A stretch of DNA of 64,000 nt. Source: Halichondria panicea (taxonomy: Eukaryota; Porifera; Demospongiae; Suberitida; Halichondriidae). Numbering within the stretch: position 1 is the stretch's first letter; every line of letters starts with the position of its first letter. Of the stretch, positions 48,612-59,262 are shown one piece after another. The position numbers and the translations under genes are program-made. The stretch lies in NCBI RefSeq assembly GCF_963675165.1, contig NC_087392.1, positions 4,485,442-4,549,441 on the forward strand, in the 5' to 3' direction. The notes under the pieces were generated by a model. It saw nothing but the letters and a program-made list of their open reading frames with translations. It was not told the DNA's origin and did no database searches.

Positions 48612-49478
48612 AGCTAGTTATGCCTCGGTGCACATGCGCAAGCGAGGTATACCGTATAGCGGGTATATTTCGAGGGTATAAATGTTCGCGGTTTTCGCGG
48701 ATTGAGCCTGTACTGCGAAAATTTATACCCACGAAAATTTATAATAGTATAGGCATGTTCAGTATTATGCATTTGAGGCTAACGGTGTGGAGGTACAGCT
48801 GCATGTTGATGTGCGCATGCGCCAAAAGGCTGGAACTCAGACCACGAAAATAAAATCCGTGAAATCCTTTGTAATGGTCCATCCGCGAAAATTTATACCC
48901 TCGAAATATACCCGCTATACGGTACGGTAGTGTTGTGTGTATGTGTGTGTAGACTGTTACAGCTGCTCAAGGATCAATGAAGTGCAAGCATAGATAGAAG
49001 AAGGAAACTTCTATCTATGGTGCAAGTAAGAGTTTCTATAGGCTTCTATAGTCATGTTTTCTTGGATTCGTATTTGTGGATTTGCAAAATTAAGCTTTGT
49101 TCTCGAGTTATGCCTACTTGGAATGCCATTGCAGCCTTTTCAGAAGAGTGCGTAGCAAAACGTGTTCACCGAGTGTTGCTACTCTACTTAGTAGTTAGCT
49201 CTCCACTAGAACGCTATAGCTATTGGTAGCTGCAAGAGTGAGAAGAGAGCTGCAAGGCTCTGCTGACTTGTCGACTTAAACTTTTGGCATCGATCTTCAA
49301 TCAACGTCGATTATTACCCACTCTTTGAGTTTCCCTGGATTTTGCATGCAGTAAAATTAAAAATATTCATCATGATAATTATAATCAATGTGTGTATAAA
49401 AGCTAGCTATTAGTAGCTTTATGTTATGTAGCTTTGGCACCTCTACCGAGGCATCAGCACCCACGGTGCATTCATTAT
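48612..49478. repeat. Interspersed repeat R1, copy interrupted by a MITE
   Basis: It starts TTATGCCTCGGTGCACATGC and ends at ACCGAGGCATCAGCACCCAC, like 2285-2880. The MITE at 48652-48922 lies between the GAGGTAT end and the CGGTAGTGTTGTGTG segment. Confidence 0.6.
48652..48922. mobile_element. MITE with about 32 bp inverted repeats, 271 bp
   Basis: The ends are CCGTATAGCGGGTATATTTC and its complement; the arms extend through CGAGGGTATAAA. It is flanked by TA on both sides (48650-48651 and 48923-48924), consistent with a mariner-like TA duplication. Interior CGCGAAAATTTATACC blocks recur in both orientations. Confidence 0.85.
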
Positions 49479-49719
49479 TAAAGTCACTGTCAAATTCTCA
49501 ATTAAGTCTAAGCTTTTCATCGCTAGTATAGCGATTCATCAGAAAGAATAACATGAGGGAGTTTTTATACAATGTGATGTGTGGGGAAATATTTCAGACG
49601 AAAGACATCATGTCATCGAACATACCAGACATACAATTTCCAAACACGCTTTACCACTCATGTTATTCTTTCACCTGATGAATCGCTATACTAGACATAA
49701 GAGTTTGAAAGTGACTTTA
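49479..49719. mobile_element. MITE with TAAAGTCACT ends, 241 bp
   Basis: The left end TAAAGTCACT and right end AGTGACTTTA are complementary. Subterminal inverted blocks include CGCTAGTATAGCGATTCATC and GATGAATCGCTATACTAG, together about 75 bp per arm. The interior is short and AT-rich. Confidence 0.75.
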
Positions 49720-50543
49720 ACTAGCCTATATAGCCTATAGCCTAGCCAGCTCACAGCTACAACACCAATATAATGATGTTGAGTTCTTATCTTTGTGTGG
49801 AGGGATATCGATTCTATAGACAGGCTAGACAAATTAGCTAGAGACAGGCTCCTATATAGCTATATAGGTAACAACAACTAGAGTAACCACCGATTTCGAA
49901 CACATGATATTTTCAAACGCTTGTTCTCGAAGACAGCGGCTCAGATCACTAAGCTGATAGTACCTTTGTATAGACAAGGTAGGCTATGTTTGAACTAAAT
50001 TAGTTGAGTGTTTGGCCTCCGCCGAGGAAGCTTTTGTTGGCCGTAAGAATAGAGCCTTACGTAGTCTATATACCTAGTTACTATCAGCAAAAAATAACGA
50101 AAATAATGGTGCATGCGAATTGTTCGTTTTAGCATGGATTTATGTTTTCTCCTTTCTTGCATGTCATTTCTTTGGTGTAACGGTTACTTCGAAGCAGTCT
50201 ACAAATTTTAAGTGACATATAATTATTATCACATATCACATACAAACACGCACTTTGAAATGTGAATTACGCATTAACCGTGCATTTATCTTATGGCTTA
50301 CAGATTGTGTGTACACAGCAAGATCATCTCATACCATACCGTGAGTGATTCGATTGGAGGTTGCCCTTGAGTTATTTTGAATTACCATCTAACTTGAACT
50401 TGGATAGTCCAAATGTATGATTTTATAATCTTCTGAAAGCGTAAATAGATAGATGCATATCTTTAGAACTTCCTTGTACAATTCACAGTTCTTACTACAC
50501 TGTCCCCCCCCCCCCCCCCCATACACACACACCCATTCCACAG
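49720..50543. other. No gene recognised; spacer
   Basis: No coding region was seen. The last 70 bases carry a C-run of 17 and a CA-run forming the usual polypyrimidine tract before the AKQIM exon. Confidence 0.5.
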
Positions 50544-50763
50544 AGAGTGGACGAGTCGAGTGCCTACTACCAGTATAGCAAGTGAGACAAGCCATGCAGA
50601 TCATGACACCCTTCACACTGCGGAGGCTCAAGTCACATTTAAATGCTGAGTCAGCTCCCGGCCAAGGTGTCCAGTACGGAGCATTGTCATCTGGCGGAGA
50701 CTCAGTGGACGTTGTACAGAGGCGTGGTGGAGAGGTCACTCAGGGTCAATCAGGACGGACATG
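50544..50763 (+). pseudogene. SMARCAD1-like AKQIM exon, copy at the 3' side of K6
   Basis: AG acceptor at 50542-50543 and GTGAGT donor at 50764. It reads RVDESSAYYQY, then QAMQIMTPFTLRRLKS, a short extra segment, then LSQLPAKVSSTEHCHLAETQ, then WTLYRGVVERSLRVNQDG. Small insertions (ATTTAAATG in place of a Gln/Val pair) break the frame. Confidence 0.65.
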
Positions 50764-50855
50764 GTGAGTGCCTACAGGGGAATGTTGTGTGTTGGGAGAT
50801 TGTGGTTAGTTAATAGTGTAGCAGATGTTGCCTGTTATATGCAACTCTTAACATA

Positions 50856-51271
50856 CAGTAGACTCTCGCTATTCCGGCTCTCTGAAGTACGGTCACCTCG
50901 ATATACCGGCAATTTGGTTTGGCACGGAATGCTAGCTAGATGTTTACTGCACAAAACTTGCCCTGAAATGCTGCTACTCGCTATTCCATATACTGGCCAG
51001 TGCTGGCTGCCCCAAACAAGGTTTTCAATGTAATTTTAGTTTATTACGGCCGGATATGACGTTTTGGGTGTGGTTTTGCAAATAAAATTAGTAAATAGAA
51101 AGCAGAATGATTCATTATATCCTTCATTATCCTCGAGGCAGAACCGCAAAATTAGATTCGAGGTAAGGTCGTTTTTTTTATAGCCGCGGCTATTTTATGA
51201 CATACAGCCACCTCGCTATTCTGGCCAAGCTGCACTGTCCCAAGGGTGAACGGATTAACGAGAGTCTACTG
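50856..51271. mobile_element. Tigger-like MITE, 416 bp
   Basis: The ends CAGTAGACTCTCG and CGAGAGTCTACTG are flanked by TA on both sides. The motif CAGTAGACTCTCGTTAATCC is typical of pogo/Tigger-type ends. Host flanks match the 38940-38985 region (AACTCTTAACA ... TACTGCTC), confirming insertion in the spacer between the AKQIM exon and the K6 3' end. Confidence 0.85.
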
Positions 51272-51591
51272 TAGTTATTTACTGGGTGTACTGCTCGTTC
51301 AGTTGACCTACCGTATATAGCTGGTTGATAGGAACTGCGTACCCCCACATACACAGCAACAAATTTAATGCTCATCATATTTACTTCTATGCTGTCATAA
51401 TTATTATGACTAGGGTGACACAAGGTGTCATGGGGCGAGCGTGTTAGCAGTACAGGTGTTTTGATGCATGTTGTTAGACCCTGTTTGAACTCATTGGGAA
51501 CAAAAGTACTGTATATAGGTGCTGATATAAGCATAAACGTTTGTGAAAAGCTGTTTTAAGAACAGGGCTTTGTTGTTTACGTTTGGCTAGC

Positions 51592-51695
51592 CTGACTTCT
51601 TTCTCTTCAGCTGTTTCTTGGGCTCTTGCTTGTCTCTCTCGATCCCTCCTTATTCGAAGTCTTTCTTGTTTGTGTTCGTTGTCAGGATTCATTTT
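51592..51695 (-). pseudogene. STPR-like coding fragment
   Basis: A short open stretch reads MNPDNEHKQERLRIRRDRE then RQARAQETAEEKEVRLAKR. This has the spacing of the 23-residue STPR repeat (charged, with RxxETxEExExRLxxRR), found in FMBP-1-like DNA-binding proteins and in many proteins encoded by mobile elements of marine invertebrates. Only about one and a half repeats remain before the frame turns to noncoding residues. Confidence 0.45.
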
Positions 51696-52436
51696 ATGCA
51701 ACTTTTTCTTCAGTTATGCAAAATACACGAGGAATACACGAAATTGGTAAGGACCGCGTGTGTAAAAACCGGCTATCAGGCCGGACGTACCATACATACA
51801 GAGAAATTTTCTACCGTCGTCACTACGTTAGGGCTCGCTACGCTCTCGCCCCAATAACTTTCATTAAATCTTTTACATATAATACAAAATAAAAAAGAAC
51901 AAATTAGGGGCACTATACAAAAGTAAGTATTTCACATTTTCTCCATTTATCATCTCCTCCGACAACCATCAGTTTGTTCCCAGGGAGAGCAGCAGTGTGG
52001 CATATATATCGAGGTTTAGAAATTTGACTAATGATAGTCCATGATGTCACGTTGTACTGATATATGTCCTTAGTCTTATTTCCATTGGAAAACCATCCTC
52101 CATTGGAGTCCTCCCCACCCACTGCCAGCAGGTGGCCACTGACGGTAACAAGAGTGGAATAGCGAACTGGCAAAGGGGTAATCTTCTCCCATATAGCTGA
52201 GCTGGGCTGGGACTGACTTAGTTGTCTTAATGAGCATTTGTACACTGAATACTTCTCTTGAGCATCTCTAGTGTGAGGGTGTATGTACACATAGTCTTCA
52301 CAGATCGTTGATGATGATTGAGTGGTTGGCACAGGTAGTGAGCTAACAATAGACCATTGCATGTTAGCAGTGTGTAATATCTCGATTGTATTTAATTTTT
52401 TTGAATCACAATATCCCCTGGCCACTACAAGTGTGT

Positions 52437-54517
52437 TTTTTTTTTTTTTTTTTTTTTTTTATAATAATTCTGCAAAATGCATGGATACACTAGTAGCATA
52501 TTACGCTAACCTAATGTGCGCCCTGTATATATTACTTACAATAGCGAGTACAAATTAAAAATAAAGACTAATATTATACTAATGCAAGTGACAGAGTACA
52601 TTTCTCTTAAATGACAAAATCGATGTACTTTCCTGCAGCTCCAGTGGTAATTCATTCCACACAGATATTGCCTTTGGGAAAAAAGAGTTCGCATATGCAT
52701 TTGTTCTGCAAATTGGTCTTTCAAACTGTATATTTTTTGTGCTTCTTAGATTGAGAGGGCATACTCTTCTTTCCAGTGGTGGATCAGGGAATTTAAAGTT
52801 ACCATTTATTACCTGGTAAAGGTATGATAGCTTCAGGTACAATCTTCTTGTAGAAAGGGACGGTAGGTCCACAGTATCTAATAGGGAGTCGTAGTCCATA
52901 TTCCAAAGTTTTGTGCAGATTTTAAGGGCAAACTTTTGTACTTTTTCTATTTTGTGAGAATTTGTTTTTTGGTGTGGATCCCAAACAGGGGCAGCATATT
53001 CCAGTTTTGATCTCACAAGGGAGATGTAGAGTTGTCTTAAACATTCTAGTGACGAGTGGCCATAGAACTGTCGGTAAATTATACCAACCTGCTTGCAGGC
53101 ATTTCTGCACATTTCTTCTATGTGTTTTGACCATGAGAGGTCGTGAGAGATCCACACGCCAAGGTACTTGTAGTGGTCAACTTTAAGTAGGGGACGTCCA
53201 CTGATATTGAGACACATGTTGGGAAGTGGTGGGCTGAATTTTCTTGATATAGTCATGTATTTACACTTGCTTTGGTTAAACAAGAGTACATTTCTTTCAG
53301 ACCATGCTTGGAGTTGATCAATATCTCCTTGCAATTTTATATAATCTTCAGGAGATTGAATAGGATGGTAAAGAAGAAGATCATCAGCATAGAGCAAGAG
53401 ACTTCCTTCATTTTGATGTAGATCGATGTCATTTATATAGATTAGGAAAAGAAGAGGTCCCAGCACCGAACCCTGGGGAACTCCTGACACAACCTCCGAG
53501 ATATTTGATGACTTTCCATTTATTATGACATATTGTGATCTATTCCTGAGGTAGCTTGCTACCCAAGATACCAGGTGGGGATCTAGGTTCAGATTGGTTA
53601 GCTTACTCATCAATATCGAGTGAGGAACCTTGTCAAATGCTTTTTTGAAATCAAAAAAGACTGCACATACACTCTGACCATCTTCAAGCAGTTTGTGCCA
53701 ATTGTGCACTGCCGTAAGCAGCGCACCTGTGGTGGATTTTCCTTTAGTGAAACCCCATTGTTTATTCGAGAGGAAAGATATATCTTTTAGCTGTTCTAAG
53801 ATTTTACTATACATATGTTTTTCCAGGAGCTTTACAAGGATGGAGAGTAGCGATATAGGGCGATAGTTTAAGGGATCAGACTTGTCGTTTGATTTGGGTA
53901 TTGGAGTGACATGAGCCAATTTCCAGTCGTATGGCAGTTCACAGTTTTTTATCGATATATTGAAAAGCATTGTTATACTTGGGGTGATCGTTTCAGCAGT
54001 AGCCTTTAGCATTTTGGCGGAGATTCCATCAGGACCATTTGCTTTTGTGGTGTCTAGATTTGATAACAGGTTGAATACTTCATCTTCTGTGCAGCGTAAG
54101 TTCTCAGGTAAGTCTCTTGTTGGTTGTTTAAAGGAATTTGGGTCAAGAGGAGGAAGTGAATGGTTGAAATTTGCATAAAACTGTTTGTTAAGGACCTGGG
54201 CCTTTTCTTCATCCTGTTCGATTTTGCAGCCATTTACTACAAGACATGGGATAGAGCTATCTGATTTTCTCAGGTATTTCAGAGCTGTCCAAAATTTTTT
54301 TGACTGAGGCTTGAGGGTGCTAAAGAAATCTTGTTTACTCCGTCTGAGAGTGGTCACAACCTTATTTCTGATCTGTTTGTAGGTTGCAAAATCAGAGGGT
54401 TCGTTGTATTTTCTGGCAAGTCTGTAGTAATAGTTTCTCTTTTTGATATCTCTTATTATATTTTTCGTTAGCCAAGGAAGATTCTTTCGGGTTGCGATTT
54501 CTGCTGTGGGAATACAA
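52437..54517 (-). mobile_element. 5'-truncated LINE inserted in K6
   Basis: A poly-T run at 52435-52460 (poly-A tail on the minus strand) marks the 3' end. The other border is at about 54517, where the K6 kelch sequence resumes as TGTTATTAGCG (intact copies read TGTTGTTAGCG). Only a four-base TGTT is plausibly duplicated, so the target duplication is short or eroded. No endonuclease domain is present. Confidence 0.88.
52579..54357 (-). CDS. LINE reverse transcriptase (CR1/Jockey-like), N-terminally truncated
   Basis: An open frame of 592 codons; coding similarity extends a little upstream, through RLARKYNEPSDF, to the truncation. RT motifs in order: KSNDKSDPLNYRPISLL, KQWGFTKGKSTTGALL, AVFFDFKKAFDKVPH (motif A), VSGVPQGSVLGPLLFLIYIN (motif B), LLLYADDLLLY (motif C, catalytic DD), then a YKYLGVWI thumb motif. 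This order is usual for CR1/L2/Jockey-type non-LTR retrotransposons. The frame is intact to its stop although the element is 5'-truncated, suggesting a recent insertion. It cannot move by itself. Confidence 0.92.
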   Translation of the reverse strand: MTTLRRSKQDFFSTLKPQSKKFWTALKYLRKSDSSIPCLVVNGCKIEQDEEKAQVLNKQFYANFNHSLPPLDPNSFKQPTRDLPENLRCTEDEVFNLLSNLDTTKANGPDGISAKMLKATAETITPSITMLFNISIKNCELPYDWKLAHVTPIPKSNDKSDPLNYRPISLLSILVKLLEKHMYSKILEQLKDISFLSNKQWGFTKGKSTTGALLTAVHNWHKLLEDGQSVCAVFFDFKKAFDKVPHSILMSKLTNLNLDPHLVSWVASYLRNRSQYVIINGKSSNISEVVSGVPQGSVLGPLLFLIYINDIDLHQNEGSLLLYADDLLLYHPIQSPEDYIKLQGDIDQLQAWSERNVLLFNQSKCKYMTISRKFSPPLPNMCLNISGRPLLKVDHYKYLGVWISHDLSWSKHIEEMCRNACKQVGIIYRQFYGHSSLECLRQLYISLVRSKLEYAAPVWDPHQKTNSHKIEKVQKFALKICTKLWNMDYDSLLDTVDLPSLSTRRLYLKLSYLYQVINGNFKFPDPPLERRVCPLNLRSTKNIQFERPICRTNAYANSFFPKAISVWNELPLELQESTSILSFKRNVLCHLH

Positions 54518-56511
54518 TGTTATTAGCGTACACAGCTCCAGGTCTCCTTCGTCCAGTTGGCATGGGAGGGAAGTGTTCGATCCATTTGTTGTTGATGTAG
54601 CTGTAGAGTTTGTTACTATAGACTTGTGTGTCTGACCCCCCCCCACAGTTGTGAGCATGTCATCAACACTGACAACAGTGAAGTGCCTATTAGGGCAAGG
54701 TGGTAACTTGTACCACTGATTGTTGCTGAACTCATAAACAGTTTTACTTCCGTATGGACTAAAGTATGCCTTGTCTCCAATCACGGCCGATGATGATCCA
54801 TAATCCATACTAACAGGTGGCTCAGGTAGTGACTCTATTGTAACAGGTTTCATTGGTGTAGCTTGCTCATTTTGCAGTGCGACTTGGTGCATTCGAGTCG
54901 ATAGATCGCGAATTTCCTCGTTCTTGCTTGCCAACGTTTGTCTCAGTTGAGTCACTTCTCTGTTTCGTTGATCGATAGCATGTTGGAGGGCAGCAGTATT
55001 CTCCTCATTTGATTGCAACTCTTGGTTGAGCCTCCTTAGCTGCCTTTCTCTGGCTTCAGCCTCATGTTGAAGGGCTTGGTTTTCTTGTGTTGCTTGGCCT
55101 AGTGTTGTAGTAAGTTGACCATTTTCAATGATTTTTGCATGTAACTGTTCATTGTTCTGCATTACAGTTTCTCGATTTGCTTGTATTTGTGTGTCTTTTT
55201 CCATTATAAGCTGTCGATTTTCTTGCAGCTGTTGTTCTCTCATTTGTATTTGTTCATCTTTTTCTATGATAAGGTGTTGATTTGCTTGTAACTGTTCATC
55301 TTTCTCTCTAAGTATCTGGTGCAGGTTTTTTTTGGAGCTCTCCTGGTATCGTGGTGTCCTCTTGAGAGCATCCAGTGTTTGGCAAAGCTGTTGGGAAGAT
55401 GGTCGTTCAACATCTCTGTCTTTGAGGCAGTGGCGAGCAATCGGCAGTAGAGGGTGGGTGAGCTCAATCAGGCTTATGTGGGCTTCCCGTCTTTCCAGTT
55501 CTGGAATCGGTAAATTAGCTTCAACTGTGCGACCTGGACTTCGTGGATCGGGAATTTGAACAGTGTAAAATGGATCTGTTGGATTTGGAAACTGTCGAGT
55601 TGTGGTCTGAACTAGAAGCACACCCAATGAGAAGTTGTCTAGTTTATCTGTGTATATCGGTGGTTGCTTTAGTGCCTCTGGAGACATGAAGGCTGGTGTT
55701 CCCGGGCATGTGGTCATTGTGGCTAGTCGGGTGATGTTTATGTCCCTGAATTTGGACATTCCGAAATCGGTGACTTTAGCTCGACTGCCTGCAATGAGTA
55801 GAACATTGTTGCTGGAGAGGTCGCGATGAATGATCCCATTGGAGTGGAGAAAGGCAAGTGCTTGAGCTATGTCATAGGAAAGGTTGACTTGGATGTGGTA
55901 GGGAATGTCTCCAGGTGATGACTCCAGGAAGTGTGTCAGACTCTCGTCCATGAGCTCCATGAGAAGAACTGGTGCATTTGTGTCAGGATCGTGATAGGTC
56001 CCCATATACTGTACAATGTTGGGATGATTGATATGTTTTAGAAATGCACACTCTGTTTCGAATCTTTTAAACGGGTGTCTATGTTCTTTGCCAGGATTGG
56101 GAGCAATCATTTGGAAGAGCACTGGATAGAGAAGCTTGGCAGCACAGAGTAGCTGGTCACACTTGGCTTTACATACTGCCCCGTAGGAGCCAGTACCAAG
56201 GGTATCATTCTTGAAGAGTTGAACATTTCGGAATATGTATTCTTGCTCAGGGTGGTCTTGTCTCTCAGCCATAGCTAGTGACTTGTTAGCAAACTACAGG
56301 TGTACAGTTTATAAGCTCAGTTAGAAAAGTGTAATAATTTTTGTTTTTGGGGCGTTTGTTTATATAGGCATTGAAGTTTATTCATGAGTGACTTGTGTAT
56401 GTTAACAATGAATGCCGTTGTTTAAATCATGTGTTGTTGCTCACCTTTTCATTACAAGTGTGTATCTGTGCATCTTTGTACCCCCATACTGAGCACCCTT
56501 CTCCACTACAG

Positions 56512-56735
56512 GTGATGAGGTCAACAAGAGGATGGACGTGATGGTAGACCTTCGCAAGGCCACCAACCATCCCCTACTCCTGAGACACCACTACACTGAC
56601 CACACCTACACTGCATGGTGAGGGCCATCCAAAGGAGTCTAGTCACAGAGATGCTGCTCCTAACCTCATGTGAGAAGATATGAGTGTAATGTCCGTTTTT
56701 GAGCTGCACAACCTCCGTACCCATGCCATTATAAG
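56512..56735 (+). pseudogene. SMARCAD1-like NHPLL exon upstream of K6
   Basis: Acceptor CTACAG at 56506-56511 and a GTGTGTG donor at 56736. It reads DEVNKRMDVMVDLRKATNHP, then LLLRHHYT, then VRAIQRSLVTEMLL in a shifted frame and EDMSVMSVFELHNLR. A TGA precedes EDMSVM. It lies 240 bases from the K6 ATG on the opposite strand. Confidence 0.7.
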
Positions 56736-56885
56736 GTGTGTGTGGGTGTGGTTGTGGGTGTGTTTATTGTAAGGTCAATGTCTGGGTTTGTGGATTGCAA
56801 ATTAATGTATTTAGTAGCCAACAGAGGAGATTGGTCACATATCATAGGAATATGCATGCAGGGAGAAAGATATTAGGTATGAGCC

Positions 56886-57607
56886 AATTGTGATAAATTT
56901 GATGTCATCCTCACAACGTATGTACTGTCACTAATTTAATATCGTACTACTCTGGTACTTGTTTAATTTCCGTGATGGTTCCGATTTAAGACTGTTCACA
57001 TTTGTGTTAACCTGACCTACATGTATTATAGCTGTAGGTACAATCTGTGCATCTGCTGTGAGCATTTCTACACAGCTGCTATAGATCTCATGCACACAGT
57101 TGAATCTGTTTACTCAATGCCTCATGCAGTTATGGTCTATCCCTGTGTCCCATGCATGTACAATGTGTGCATAGGTCAGGCTGAGGACAGGATGTTCTTT
57201 AGGAAGCTCTCTCTAGACTGTCTTGTACTGGACGAGGGACACATGCTCAAAAACATGAACTCACTGCGATACACACACCTCATGAAAATACAGGTATATA
57301 TGCTCACAAACATAGTGTGCTTCTGTGTTTACCAGAGACTGTAATAATCTTTTTGTGCCTGTACGTGCATGTAGTGCTTGTGTTAGCTGTACAGTAAATC
57401 TCTGTACTGGCCCTGTCATGCTCAAACCTTGTCCCAGTGATCGACTCACACAATCCTGTGATGGTATTGCTACAAGCTAAGAGGAGGCTCCTGCTCACGG
57501 GGACTCCACTACAGAACAACCTGCTGGAGCTCATGTCTCTACTCAGTTTGGTTATTCCTTTCGAGCAGTTCTCTGCTCAAATCAAAAAAACCTAGATAGG
57601 GTAGGGT
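56886..57607 (+). pseudogene. SMARCAD1: SMARCAD1-like helicase exons: ILTT, DEGH and TGTP exons
   Basis: The best preserved stretch of the host helicase. The end of the first exon reads DKFDVILTT (to 56917, donor GTATGT). The second (57180-57293, AG acceptor, GTATAT donor) is fully open: AEDRMFFRKLSLDCLVLDEG, then HMLKNMNSLRYTHLMKIQ, containing the Walker B-type DEGH box (motif II) used by SMARCAD1. The third (about 57470-57607) reads [20 protein letters not shown], then [19 protein letters not shown], containing motif III. Family knowledge: Fun30/SMARCAD1 remodellers act on chromatin in the nucleus. Whether this copy connects to usable upstream exons cannot be seen; a TAG at the end of the third exon and the decayed neighbours suggest not. 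Confidence 0.75.
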
Positions 57608-57803
57608 GAGCCTCGGTGATTTGATTTGCCCTTGAGTCATTTATATTGGAATTTCAGTGGATGTATTAGATGCATTTTTCCAGTTTACAAAACTAAATTT
57701 TGATTTAGCCAAAATAATGTTGCTCTATTCCCCATGCAGTATATATAGTTCACAGTTCTTATACTACACTGCCCCCCCCCCCCCACACACACACATCCCA
57801 CAA

Positions 57804-58027
57804 AGAGTGAACAAGCCTTGAGTGCTTACTATACCAGGAGCAAGTGAGACAGGCCAAGCAGATCATGACACCCTTCACACTGCAGAGGCTCAGGTCACAA
57901 GTGCTGAGTCAGCTCTCGGCCAAGGTGTCCAGTATACGGAGCATTGTCAGCTAACGGAGACTCAATGGACATTGTACATGCAGGGGCGTGGTGGAGAGGT
58001 CACTCAGGGTCAATCAGGGCCGACATG
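57804..58027 (+). pseudogene. SMARCAD1-like AKQIM exon, copy at the 3' side of K7
   Basis: It reads QVRQAKQIMTPFTLQRLRSQ, then VLSQLSAKVSS, then TQWTLYMQGRGGEV in a shifted frame, with donor GTGAGT at 58028. The acceptor AG is mutated (CACAAAG) and small insertions (ATA, CATG) break the frame. It continues the exon order of the preceding feature at the expected spacing. Confidence 0.65.
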
Positions 58028-58393
58028 GTGAGTACCTGCAGGGGAATGTTGTGTGTTGGGATATTGTGGTTAGTTTGTTGTGGGTAAGAGAGGCAGTGGG
58101 TATGGTTTGATGAGCAGAGATTGCTTCCGTTCACAGTCCTTCAAACATTGTGTTGCTCAATATATTGTATCAGATGCTGCTATTTACTGCATGGGTTTAC
58201 TGCTCGTTTAGTTGAACAAATGTGGACCTACCATATATATTATATATATAGCTGGTACATATTGAATGGTCGTACAGTTACCAATGTTGTAGGAAGTGCT
58301 TATGCCTCAAAGCAGCAACAAACCAAGTGTATAATTATCATATAAAATTTTACACAATACAAAAAACACAATAAAGCACATGCAAAATACTTA

Positions 58394-59150
58394 TTAATGT
58401 ACAAAAGTAAATATTTCACATTTTCTGTGTGTATCATCCCCACCCACCACCATCAGTTTGTTCTCAGGGAGGGCAGCAGTGGGACATGATGATCGAGGTG
58501 TTGAAATTTGAATAATTATATTCCATGATGTCAAGTTGTACTGATATATGTCCTTAGTCTTATCTCTATTGGAGTCCCTCCCACCCACTGCCAGCAGGTG
58601 GCCATTGGTGGTAACAAGAGTGGAATAGTAAACTGGCAACGGGGCAATCTTCTCCCATATAGCTGAGCTTGGCTGGGACTGAGTTAGTTGTCTTAATAAG
58701 CATTTGTACACTGAATACTTCTCTTGAGCATCCTCAGCTCGTGGGTGTATGTACACATAGTCTCCACAGATTGTTGTTGATGGTTGAGTAGTTGGCACAG
58801 GTAGTGAGCTAACAATAGACCATTGCATGTTAGTGGTGTTTAATATTTCGACAGTAGTTAAATTCTTTGAATCGCGTAGTCCCCCAGCCACTACAAAGAT
58901 GTTGTTAGCGTACACAGCTCCAGGTCCCCACCGTCCAGTTGGTATGGGAGGGAAGTGCTCGACCCATTTGTTGTTAATGTAGCTGTAGAGTTTGTTACTA
59001 TAAGGTTGTGTGCCTGAATATCCTCCCACAGTTGTGAGCATGTCATCAACACTGACGATAGTAAAATACTTGTGAGAGCAAGGTGGTACCTTGTGCCACT
59101 GATGGTTGCTAAACTCATGAACAGTTGTATAGATCCGTATGTATTAAAGC
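58394..59150 (-). pseudogene. K7: 3' kelch fragment of a kinase-kelch gene, truncated by unrelated sequence
   Basis: The kelch frame is open for about 215 codons (MLTTVGGYSG to CEIFTFVH), and further kelch homology without the frame reaches about 59150 (SNHQWHKV, then a frame break at GTTGTATAGATCC). There the family sequence stops abruptly, at the position of the FNTYGS segment of blade 1, and is followed by CAGAGGAGGTTGAACGCG, which is not found in any other copy. Kinase, coiled coil and first blade are missing. Confidence 0.85.
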
Positions 59151-59262
59151 AGAGGAGGTTGAACGCGCGTCATTCAGTGTCACATATCATGTGACACAAC
59201 TTCAATTGCTGATTGCTCGCGTATGTACGCAGCAAGCCCCCGTGAGATCGCGAGTGGGCATC
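59151..59262. promoter_or_regulatory. Junction and possible promoter of the HIRAN-like gene
   Basis: It starts at the K7 breakpoint and contains a near-palindrome GTGTCACA-TATCA-TGTGACAC at 59177-59197. As the first bases of a foreign segment it may contain the terminus of a mobile element or a regulatory site. No further support. Confidence 0.3.

Larger units (their letters stand above)
51913..56272 (-). pseudogene. K6: kinase-coiled coil-kelch gene split by a LINE and a frameshift
   Basis: The start MAERQDHPEQ (ATG ending at 56272) leads into an intact kinase (GTGSYGAV, HRDLSSNN, DFGMSKF) and a long coiled coil, then kelch blade 1. In the C-run at 54636-54644 one base is missing relative to K1 (nine C against the ten-base CCACCCCCCC), which shifts the frame after MLTTVGG. 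About 120 bases on, at 54517, the gene is interrupted by a LINE reaching 52437. The rest of the propeller resumes as an open 170-codon piece (51913-52425) ending CEILTFV. A truncated kinase-coiled-coil protein of about 540 family residues plus a foreign tail could still be made. Confidence 0.9.

Noticed and set aside
59125-59262. Longer start of the HIRAN-like frame at MYRSVCIKA
   Set aside because: It begins in K7 kelch sequence and crosses the breakpoint; MAVAANVG at 59263 is the first Met followed by family-like residues.
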